From Rikenellaceae bacterium (lineage in GTDB: Bacteria > Bacteroidota > Bacteroidia > Bacteroidales > Rikenellaceae): a DNA stretch of 64,000 bases. Shown one piece after another: positions 1-8,538 of the stretch (the stretch's first letter is position 1; every line of letters begins with the position of its first letter). The notes below the pieces were generated by a model, which was given only the letters and a program-made list of their open reading frames with translations, had not been told where the DNA came from and did no database searches. A program made the translations under genes and the position numbers. The stretch is taken from NCBI GenBank assembly GCA_021201795.1, contig JAJQEF010000016.1, positions 166,543 to 230,542 on the forward strand, in the 5' to 3' direction.

Positions 1-48
1 CATTTGATTTATTGGATAATTTTAAAATATAAGTCTATTGATAGTAAA

Positions 49-85
49 AAAAATCCCATGCAATATTTTTTTGCGTGGGATTTTT
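49..85 (+). terminator. Rho-independent terminator of a gene left of the window
   Basis: A 14-bp stem (AAAAATCCCATGCA pairing with TGCGTGGGATTTTT, one G-U pair) around a 9-nt loop, ending in a T run. It lies before the first gene, so it probably ends a transcript entering from the left. The A/T flanks are symmetric, so it could work in both directions. Confidence 0.75.
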
Positions 86-101
86 AATTGGAAATTAATT
101 A

Positions 102-109
102 TATATTTG
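102..109 (+). promoter_or_regulatory. Bacteroidota-type -7 element upstream of lyase copy 1
   Basis: TATATTTG matches the TAnnTTTG -7 consensus, about 60 nt before the ATG at 171. No clear TTTG -33 element is seen at the usual spacing, so the call rests on the -7 match and position. Confidence 0.45.
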
Positions 110-170
110 TTTCGTTTGGGTTCCAAACAGAAAAAATAGAAATTAACTAATTAACTTAATCTTTAGGCTT

Positions 171-3100
171 ATGAAAAAGAGTTTACTCTTATTAGTAACT
201 ATCCTGTTTGTCTTTGCATCGTGTTCGGAAAAAGATAAGGAAATGGAAGGTGACAACACCCCCTTAACTATTTATAATGTGCCGGACGGTGGTATGGTGC
301 TATCTTCCGATGTCGGTTCTTCCGCGAGTTTTATTATCACATCTTCCCAGTCATGGTCTATATCTAAAAAAGATGGCGACAGCTGGTTCTCGGTTTACCC
401 TATGTCCGGGGAGGCAGGAACCACAACCGTAACGATTACCATAGATGAAGCGAATCCTCACTATGACGACCGCAGTTCCAATATTACAGTAGGAAATTAT
501 ACTATAACGATTACGCAAAAAAAACTAAATGCCCTTATTCTGTCTCCTTATAAGCAGCAGGTTGCTTCAGAAGGCGAAATTCTGGAAATAACAATGATGC
601 ATATCTGAATTACAGTGTTATAATAAATCAAAATTGGATAAAACAAATTTCAGGTAAGGGTCTGGAAACAGAAACCCTTTATTTCCAGATCGATCCGATG
701 GATAACAACGACCTGTGGGATGGCCGTAACGGGGAGATTATCATAAAAGACAAAGATAGCGATCTGGCAGATACTGTGAATATTTACCAGAACACAGGCG
801 ACAGGTTGATAATTTATCCTGAAACAAATTCAACTCAATATGTAACTTTCGAGGGAGGAACATTCGATATTGTTCTTCGCTCTAATATTTCCTATGAAGC
901 TAAAATTGTCGATGAACAAAATGTCGATTGGCTTCGTTTTACACCTACCCCGAAATCTAATTACCGCGAAGATACCTACAGTTTCGAGGTGGATCCGTAT
1001 GATGATATTGAAAAAAACAGAACGGCAAAGGTGGCCTTTAAAAATACGGCAGGGACCGTGACGGATACTTTGTACGTTGTACAATCTTATATGGGTGCAG
1101 TTTTTACTACCCAATCGGAATACGACATAGATTATAATACTAATGTGTTCAATGTTATTCTTAATGTAAATACTGAAGATATTACCTACAAAGTAGATTA
1201 TACAGGCGGTACAGGATGGATTACTACGGAAGAAGTCCCGGAAGTCAAATCTGTATTTTATGAAAAAGTAATGATCTTTAAGGCGCTTCAGAACTACTCT
1301 CCTTCAGCGAGAAAAGCGACCGTTACGTTAATAGTACCCGGATCCGGTGAAAGCCAGTCGTTTACTGTCAGCCAGGCTCCAGGTTCGGAGTGGGCGCAGG
1401 GGATTTTCGGACAGAGAGCTACGTATGTTCAACGCAGTATCAGACACCGTGTTGTAAGTGAATGGCAGGGACAGGACAGCGTATTGGTGAGTTGGAGGTC
1501 TTTGCCAGGGGAAGATGTTGCATTCGACGTTTATAAAATCCCGAGCGGTGGAACTGAGGTCAAACTGAATACCGAACCGATCGTAAATTCGACGAACTAT
1601 GTCGATCGTCCGAATTTCACGGTAAATAATACATATATTCTTAAAGTCGCAGGAACCGACATAGAACTCGACAGATATGAGTTTACAGTAGCCAATGCGG
1701 AACAACCATGGATCACAATTCCTATGCAGGCACTGACCGCACCGGATCCGTCTTATAGTTATGCGATAAAGGATGTTTGTGTAGGCGACCTGACAGGTAA
1801 CGGAAAATATGATATAGTAGTGAGACGCGAATGCGACTCATTCGATATCGGTGACGCTAACAGAAATAGAATCAGTGTCGGAGAGGCAGTATTGGAGGCA
1901 TATACAATGGATGGGCAGTTTCTATGGAGAGTTGGCCTGGGACCAAATATTATGCAGGGAGAGCATACTGTCCCGTTCCTGGTTTATAACCTCGATGGCG
2001 ACGGTATTGCTGAAGTCATAGTACGTACTTCTGAGCTTACTACATTCGGCGACGGATCTCAGATACCGGGACAAAATTATGCTATTTCGAGTAATGTTCG
2101 TGCCCTCGGTGCTCCGGAGTATCTCTCTATAATAGACGGACGAACAGGTGCTGAAAAGGCACGAACCGATTATGTTCCTACCGGTCCACAAAGTACATGG
2201 AACGATTTCTGGGGAGACAGCTGGGGGAACCGCGCATTCCGTTTTAATATGGGAATCGCTTATCTTGACGGAAGCAATCCGAGTGTAGTTATGGCTCGCG
2301 GTTATTATAAAGGAACCAAGATCGAAGCATGGGACTACCGAGGCGGACAGTTGACGAATCGCTGGAAATTCGAAGCATCTTCATATACTGGTGTTAATCC
2401 TTCATTCGAAGGTCATGGAAATCATCAGATTTTCTGTGCAGACCTTACCGGTGACGGACGGGATGACGTTATATTCGGAGCTATGTCTGTCGACTCATAC
2501 GGTAAACCTTTATACAGTTATGGATATGGACACGGTGACGCAATGTCGGTTGGTAAATTCATCAAAGGAAGTACTGGACTGTAAATATGGTCGTGTTTTG
2601 AATCCGGAGCGACAGGTGCTTCGTTCCGAGACGGCAAAGGCAAAGAATTTTTTAAATTAATGCAATCGGGAGATGTTGGGCGTTCTCTTATTGCTAATTT
2701 CGATCCTAACCATGACGGATATCTGATGTGGACCTCGAGTGGCGACCAGTATTACGACATACATGGGAATGCAGTTGGTAATGGTCCGGCATTATCCAGT
2801 AACTGGGGACGTTATTTAAGTATGGCAGTTTGGTGGACCGGATCTCTAAACAGACAGTTTACATGGAGAAACACTCTTGATGCCTTTAACGGTTCTGGAT
2901 TTGAAAGGATACAGAACTTCAATCCAATGGGTGGAGCTTCTTATTCCAATAAGGATTGTCCTCTTTGGTATGGAGATATTTTCGGAGACTGGAGAGAAGA
3001 AATTATGTATCAGACAAGTGAACAGGATGCTATTTTGGTTTACTCTACGCCTCATGCAACTAAATATCGTATTCAGTACCTGATGAGCGATCGTACTTAT

Positions 3101-3184
3101 CGAATGAGCGCTATTAATCAGAATGTGGGATATAACCAGCCTACGAATACCGGATTTTATATGGGACCGGACATGTTCGATTAA
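171..3184 (+). pseudogene. BACON-PL11 rhamnogalacturonan lyase, copy 1 (frameshift plus nonsense)
   Basis: Remains of a secreted lipoprotein: signal peptide with lipobox-like FASC, BACON-type beta-sandwich repeats, then a polysaccharide lyase family 11 domain (SIRHRVVSEW, GDLTGNGKYDIVVRR, GYGHGDAMSVGKF). PL11 enzymes cleave the rhamnogalacturonan I backbone by beta-elimination. The reading frame is lost near 600, where alignment to copy 3 shows one base missing (ATGCATATCTGAATTAC here; a frame-keeping version needs one more base), and the frame moves from that of 171 to that of 698. A second lesion is TAA at 2582-2584, where copy 3 has CAG (Gln); the same frame continues open from 2585 to 3184. 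ORF-track entries 171-608, 698-2584 and 2660-3184 are fragments of this one gene. Family assignment is confident; loss of function is inferred from the two lesions. Confidence 0.88.
641..987 (+). repeat. Identical 347-bp tract shared with copy 3 (left copy)
   Basis: Line-by-line comparison shows 641-987 identical to 5866-6212 with no mismatch, while sequence on both sides differs at many third codon positions. This is the pattern expected of recent gene conversion between paralogues. It spans the end of the second BACON repeat and most of the third. Confidence 0.9.
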
Positions 3185-3204
3185 TTTTTAGAATATCTTT
3201 TATT

Positions 3205-3232
3205 AAAAAACCGGAAATATTTCCGGTTTTTT
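3205..3232 (+). terminator. Terminator after lyase copy 1
   Basis: A 12-bp stem (AAAAAACCGGAA / TTCCGGTTTTTT) with loop ATAT and a T8 run, 20 nt after the copy 1 stop. Each lyase copy has its own terminator, so the three are likely separate transcription units. Confidence 0.85.
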
Positions 3233-3326
3233 TTGTATGCATGTATTTTATATTTAATTTTTTAAAATTTTGGATTAATTCGTTGCCCTCAAATGTGACT
3301 AATTATTAACTAATACTTATTTATCT

Positions 3327-5231
3327 ATGTGGAAAATTTTATGTTTTTCTTTAATGTGTTTGTTCGTTCTTGGAGCCTGTACGGATAAAGACAAGGAGTT
3401 GGAAGGCTTTGATGCGGAAGCATCTGCAAAAAATATGCTTGACAATGTCATGGAATCGCGGGCAATGTACGCCCAGAGGAGTATCAGACATAGAGTCGTA
3501 AGTGAATGGCAAGGGTGGGACAGTGTTATAATAAGCTGGAGATCGTTCCCAAATGAAACTACCCAATTCGATGTTTACAAAGTTGCCGGATCTTCCGGAT
3601 AGGTTAAACTTAACAGCTCCCCTATTGTCAATTCTACTAATATCGTTGACAGACCGAGTTTTTCAGTCGATAATACTTATATTCTGAAACTCGCGGGAAC
3701 GGATATCGAACTTGACAGATATACGTTGACCACAGATAAAGCCGCTCAACCATGGATATCCATTCCGATGGTCGGAGCTTCATCGCCCGATCCGAATTAT
3801 ACGTATAAAATCAAAGATGTCGGGGTAGGCGATCTTACCGGTAACGGTAAATACGACATTGTCGTAAGACGCGAGTGCGATTCATTCGATATAGGGGATG
3901 CAAGTCGTAAACGGGCCACAATCGGAGAGGCAATATTGGAAGCCTATACTCTTGAAGGTGCGTTCCTTTGGCGTGTAGGTTTAGGTCCTAATATCATGCA
4001 GGGAGAACATACTGTTCCGTTCCTTGTTTATGACCTCGACGGCGACGGCATTGCTGAAGTTATCGTACGTACTTCGGTATTAACCACATTCGGCGACTGA
4101 TATCAGGTTCCCGGACAAAATTATAGTACGGCAAGCAATCCGCGTGCATTGGGAGCTCCGGAATATCTGTCTGTAATAGACGGCCGTACGGGTGCGCTTA
4201 AAGCATATACCGACTATATCCCTTTAGGAGATGAGAATACATGGACCGGTTTCTGGGGCGACAATTGGGGCAACCGCTCCGGACGCTACCTCATGGGAAT
4301 CGCTTATTTGGATGGAAGCAATCCGAGTATCGTAATGTGCCGTGGATATTATAAAGGAACTAAGATCGAAGCATGGGATTACCGTTCCGGTCAGTTAACG
4401 AATCGTTGGAAATTCGAGGCTTCGTCGTATACTAATATAAATGCTGCTTACGAGGGCCAAGGTAACCATCAGATCTTCTGTGCGGATATTACCGGTGACG
4501 GAAGGGACGATATTATTTACGGATCAATGGCAGTAAGTTCTTACGGTTATCCTATTTACAGTTATGGATACGGTCATGGCGACTGTATGTCCGTGGGTAA
4601 ATTTATCAAAGGAAGTTCTGGATTACAAATATGGTCTTGTTTCGAATCGGGCTCTACGGGAGCATCGTTCCGCAACGGAACAGGTTATGAATATTTCAAC
4701 GTAGCCGGTTCGGGAGATATAGGACGTTCATTGATAGCTAACTTCGACCCTAACCATAACGGTTATCTCATGTGGGCATACAACGATAACGGAGCTTATT
4801 ACGATACCAACGGCAACCTTGTAGGATATCTTGGGAATTTAACCAGCAACTGGATACGGTACAACGGTGCGGCTATATGGTGGACTGGTTCCCTTAACCG
4901 TCAGTTCACATGGAGAAATACCATTGACGCATACAGCGGTACAGGTTTCGATCGTGTACAGAATTTCAATCCTATGGGCGGTGCTTCTTATATGGATAAA
5001 GAGACTCCTCTCTGGTACGGGGATATTTTCGGAGACTGGCGTGAAGAGATTATGTTCCCTTCGAGCGACCAGAATACTATTTTAATTTATTCTACTCCTC
5101 ATGCTACCAATTACCGTGTGCAGCATCTTATGACCGACCGTACTTATAGAATGAGTGCTGTCAACCAGAATGTGGGTTACAACCAGCCTACTAACACAGG
5201 ATTCTATATGGGTCCCGATATGTACTATTAA
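3327..5231 (+). pseudogene. PL11 rhamnogalacturonan lyase, copy 2 (two nonsense codons, no BACON array)
   Basis: A second paralogue with a lipoprotein signal (FVLGACTDKDKELEG), but only about 50 residues separate it from the PL11 domain, so the four BACON repeats of copy 3 are absent. The frame is interrupted by TAG at 3600-3602, where copies 1 and 3 have GAG, and by TGA at 4098-4100, where copy 3 has GGA in a GDGYQVPG context. Between and after these stops the frame is open and well conserved, ending GFYMGPDMYY. Both changes read as G-to-T substitutions, not indels. ORF-track pieces 3327-3602, 3726-4100 and 4149-5231 belong together. Good conservation around the stops suggests recent inactivation. 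Confidence 0.88.
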
Positions 5232-5287
5232 ATCGATATTCTTTAATTGTAATATTTATGCAAGAATAAGATTATAAATTATTAAAA

Positions 5288-5322
5288 AAAGCCCCGTGTA
5301 ATATCTAATTACACGGGGCTTT
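5288..5322 (+). terminator. Terminator after lyase copy 2
   Basis: A perfect 15-bp stem (AAAGCCCCGTGTAAT / ATTACACGGGGCTTT) with a 5-nt loop, 57 nt past the copy 2 stop. It separates copy 2 from the promoter of copy 3. Confidence 0.88.
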
Positions 5323-5337
5323 AATTTAATTTTAATT

Positions 5338-5346
5338 TATCTTTGC
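5338..5346 (+). promoter_or_regulatory. -7 promoter element of lyase copy 3
   Basis: TATCTTTGC is an exact TAnnTTTGY match, 50 nt before the ATG at 5396 and directly after the copy 2 terminator. No clean -33 TTTG is visible. Confidence 0.6.
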
Positions 5347-5430
5347 TATGGTTTTTACCAAAATGAAATTAGCAAACTAACTTAATCTTTAATCAATGAA
5401 AAAAAATCTGTTTTTTTATTAGGTATTTTA

Positions 5431-8403
5431 TTGCTTCGGGCCGGATGTTCGGAGAAAGACAAGGAGATGGAAGGCGATAACAGTCCTTTGAGTATTTATA
5501 ACGTTCCGAATGGCGGGATGGTTCTCTCTTCCGATGTCGGTGCTTCCGCGAGTTTTATTATCACCTCTTCACAGTCATGGTCTATCTCTAAAAAGGACGG
5601 CGACAGCTGGTTCTCGCTTTATCCGATGTCCGGAGAGGCAGGAACCACAACCGTAACGATTACCATAGATGAAGCGAATCCGTATTATGACGATAGAAGC
5701 TCTAATATTACAGTTGGGACGCATACTATAACTATCACCCAAAAGAAATTAAATGCATTGATTTTATCTCCTTACAAACAGGAAATATCCTCCGAAGGGG
5801 AAATTCTCGAAGTTACGTTGATGCACAATATCGACTATAGTGTGATAATCGACCAAGGCTGGATCAAACAAATTTCAGGTAAGGGTCTGGAAACAGAAAC
5901 CCTTTATTTCCAGATCGATCCGATGGATAACAACGACCTGTGGGATGGCCGTAACGGGGAGATTATCATAAAAGACAAAGATAGCGATCTGGCAGATACT
6001 GTGAATATTTACCAGAACACAGGCGACAGGTTGATAATTTATCCTGAAACAAATTCAACTCAATATGTAACTTTCGAGGGAGGAACATTCGATATTGTTC
6101 TTCGCTCTAATATTTCCTATGAAGCTAAAATTGTCGATGAACAAAATGTCGATTGGCTTCGTTTTACACCTACCCCGAAATCTAATTACCGCGAAGATAC
6201 CTACAGTTTCGAAGTCGATCCGTATGATGATATTGAAAAAAACAGAACTGCAAAGGTCGTATTTAAAAACACCGCCGGCACAGTTACCGATACTTTATAT
6301 GTAGTTCAGTCCTATAAAGATGCAATTTTTACGACTCAGTCAGAATATGATATAGATTATAATACTTATGTATTCAATGTATTGCTTAATGTAAATACCG
6401 AAGATATTTCTTTTAGAGTGGATTACACGAACGGCTCCGGATGGATTACTACGGAGGATGTGCCGGAAGCCAAATCCGTATTCTATGAAAAAGTAATGAT
6501 CTTTAAAGCTCTTCAGAACTACTCTCCTTCGCCGAGAAAAGCGACAGTGACACTTATAGTTCCCGCTACCGGCGAAAGCCAGTCTTTTACCGTAAGCCAA
6601 GGAACCGGTTCGGAGTGGGATCAGGAAGTATTCGGACAACGAGCAATGTATGTCCAAAGAAGTATCCGTCATGCGAATTCCGCTGCATGGAACGGAGCGG
6701 ATAGTGTCCTTGTGAGTTGGAGATCATTACCGGGAGAGACCGTAGCTTTCGATGTATATAAGGTATCAAACGGCGAAAGCGAGGTTAAACTTAATATAGA
6801 ACCGATTGTAAGTTCTACGAATTACGTAGATCGTCCGGACTTTTCAGTAAATAATACTTATATACTTAAGATTGCGGGAACAGATGTAGAACTCGACAGG
6901 TATGAATTTACGGTTGCCAATGCGGAAGAACCATGGATTACGATTCCTGTGATTGCTGCGGAGGCTCCCGATGCAGAGCACCCTTATCAGATTGTAGATG
7001 CATGCGTGGGCGATCTTACAGGTAACGGTAAATACGATATCGTTATCCGCAGGGAATGTAACTCCGCCTCACTTAATGAGACTAAAGCATTGGTCGGAGA
7101 AACTTATATGGAAGCATATACTTTTGACGGACAATTCCTGTGGAGAGTAGGCTTAGGCCCTAATATTCCGCAAGGTGAACATACGGTGCCTTTCGTCGTA
7201 TATGATCTGGACGGAGACGGAAGAGCGGAGCTTATCGTACGTACTTCTGAACTGACCACATTCGGGGATGGATATCAGGTTCCCGGAACAAATTACAGCA
7301 GCGACAGCAATCCGTTTGCAATCGGAGCGCCTGAATATTTATCCGTTATAGACGGTATGACAGGAGCTCTTAAGGCACAGACCGCTTATATCGATCCGGG
7401 CCCGAAGTCACAGTGGGAGAATACGTGGGGAGACAGCTACGGAAACAGGGCTAACCGCCACCTTATGGCAATCGGATATTTTGACGGAAGCACTCCGAGT
7501 TTATTCGTCAGCCGCGGATATTATCCGGGACAGACGATCATGCAGACATGGGATCTCGTAGGCGGACAGTTGGTTCAGCGATGGGAGTTCAAGGCTGCTA
7601 AGAACGGCCCCAATGCAAGTTACGACGGACAGGGGAACCACAGTATAAACATTGCCGATCTGAATGGTGACGGAAGGGATGATGTAATATTCGGATCGAT
7701 GGCCGTGGATTCTTACGGTAAGCCGTTGTACAGTTATGGTTACGGACACGGAGACGCTATCTCTGTCGGTAAATTTATCAAAGGCAGTAAAGGTTTGCAG
7801 ATTTGGTCTTGTTTCGAGACGGGAACTACCGGAGCTTCATTCCGTGATGGTATAGGCAGGGAATTTTTTAAGCTTAGCGGAGCAGGCGACATAGGTCGCT
7901 CCCTTATAGCTAACTTCCATCCTGATCATAACGGATATCTTATGTGGGCATTTCATGACAACGGAGCCTACTATGACACTGACGGAAATAAGATAGGTTA
8001 TCTTGTCGACCATAGTAGCAACTGGGCTCGCTACATGTCTATGGCCGTATGGTGGACAGGGTCTCTGAACAGACAGCTGACATGGAGAAACACTCTGGAT
8101 GCATTCAATGGGACGGGATTCGACCGTATACAAAATTTCAATCCTATGGGAGGTGCCGGTTATTCTAATAAAGATTGTCCGCTGTGGTACGGAGATATCT
8201 TCGGGGATTGGCGCGAAGAATTGATATACGCTAAGAGCGACCATACGGCGATTCTTATCTATTCGACTTCTCATGAAACTAAGTACCGTATCCCTTATCT
8301 TATGAGCGACCGCACTTACAGACTCAGTGCCATAAATCAGAATGTGGGATACAATCAACCCACTAACACAGGATTCTATATGGGTCCCGATATGTTCGAT
8401 TAA
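5431..8403 (+). CDS. BACON-PL11 rhamnogalacturonan lyase, copy 3 (signal peptide out of frame)
   Basis: The only copy with an uninterrupted catalytic region. From the track start (a TTG) it has a cysteine after LLLRAG, about four BACON-type repeats (roughly residues 30-400), then a PL11 rhamnogalacturonan lyase domain (about 400-990) with FG-GAP-like DLTGNGKYDIV and DLNGDGRDDVIFG motifs. The natural start is almost certainly ATG 5396-5398, in another frame: it reads MKKNLFFY then stops. Adding one T to the T7 run at 5411-5417 gives MKKNLFFLLGILLLRAGCSEKD, a normal lipoprotein signal peptide joined to this frame. As written, the export signal is broken. That may be true mutation, phase variation or a homopolymer sequencing error. 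No SusC/SusD genes are nearby in the window. Confidence 0.85.
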   Translation: MLRAGCSEKDKEMEGDNSPLSIYNVPNGGMVLSSDVGASASFIITSSQSWSISKKDGDSWFSLYPMSGEAGTTTVTITIDEANPYYDDRSSNITVGTHTITITQKKLNALILSPYKQEISSEGEILEVTLMHNIDYSVIIDQGWIKQISGKGLETETLYFQIDPMDNNDLWDGRNGEIIIKDKDSDLADTVNIYQNTGDRLIIYPETNSTQYVTFEGGTFDIVLRSNISYEAKIVDEQNVDWLRFTPTPKSNYREDTYSFEVDPYDDIEKNRTAKVVFKNTAGTVTDTLYVVQSYKDAIFTTQSEYDIDYNTYVFNVLLNVNTEDISFRVDYTNGSGWITTEDVPEAKSVFYEKVMIFKALQNYSPSPRKATVTLIVPATGESQSFTVSQGTGSEWDQEVFGQRAMYVQRSIRHANSAAWNGADSVLVSWRSLPGETVAFDVYKVSNGESEVKLNIEPIVSSTNYVDRPDFSVNNTYILKIAGTDVELDRYEFTVANAEEPWITIPVIAAEAPDAEHPYQIVDACVGDLTGNGKYDIVIRRECNSASLNETKALVGETYMEAYTFDGQFLWRVGLGPNIPQGEHTVPFVVYDLDGDGRAELIVRTSELTTFGDGYQVPGTNYSSDSNPFAIGAPEYLSVIDGMTGALKAQTAYIDPGPKSQWENTWGDSYGNRANRHLMAIGYFDGSTPSLFVSRGYYPGQTIMQTWDLVGGQLVQRWEFKAAKNGPNASYDGQGNHSINIADLNGDGRDDVIFGSMAVDSYGKPLYSYGYGHGDAISVGKFIKGSKGLQIWSCFETGTTGASFRDGIGREFFKLSGAGDIGRSLIANFHPDHNGYLMWAFHDNGAYYDTDGNKIGYLVDHSSNWARYMSMAVWWTGSLNRQLTWRNTLDAFNGTGFDRIQNFNPMGGAGYSNKDCPLWYGDIFGDWREELIYAKSDHTAILIYSTSHETKYRIPYLMSDRTYRLSAINQNVGYNQPTNTGFYMGPDMFD
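5866..6212 (+). repeat. Identical 347-bp tract shared with copy 1 (right copy)
   Basis: Partner of 641-987. The match is bounded on the left by A/C (640 versus 5865) and on the right by G/A (988 versus 6213). Confidence 0.9.
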
Positions 8404-8422
8404 ATTATAATAATTATGGAGT

Positions 8423-8450
8423 AACCGGTGCCATCAGGTGCCGGTTTTTT
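8423..8450 (+). terminator. Terminator after lyase copy 3
   Basis: AACCGGTGCC-ATCA-GGTGCCGGTT forms a 10-bp stem including two G-U pairs, followed by a T run, 20 nt after the stop. Confidence 0.75.
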
Positions 8451-8470
8451 TATTTTATCGAAATAGCTTC

Positions 8471-8503
8471 TTTGGTAATAAACGTGAAATTTACTATCTT
8501 TCG
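8471..8503 (+). promoter_or_regulatory. korAB promoter
   Basis: TTTG at 8471-8474, a 20-nt spacer, then TATCTTTCG at 8495-8503: a near-consensus Bacteroidota promoter (TTTG, about 19-21 nt, TAnnTTTG) with C for G at the last position. It lies 35 nt before the korA start. Confidence 0.65.
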
Positions 8504-8538
8504 CAAAATTTAGAACATAAGAATATAAAATTTAACAT

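Noticed and set aside
870-1061. ORF starting MFFALIFPMKLKLSMNK, repeated at 6095-6304
   Set aside because: It recurs only because both sites lie in the identical 347-bp tract; it is an out-of-frame shadow of the BACON region.
2582-4100. Reassigned stop codons, since TAA, TAG and TGA each occur at otherwise sense positions in the lyases
   Set aside because: The three positions correspond to different amino acids (Gln, Glu, Gly), and TAA, TAG and TGA end many intact housekeeping genes in the window (for example rng ends in TGA). Ordinary nonsense mutation is simpler.
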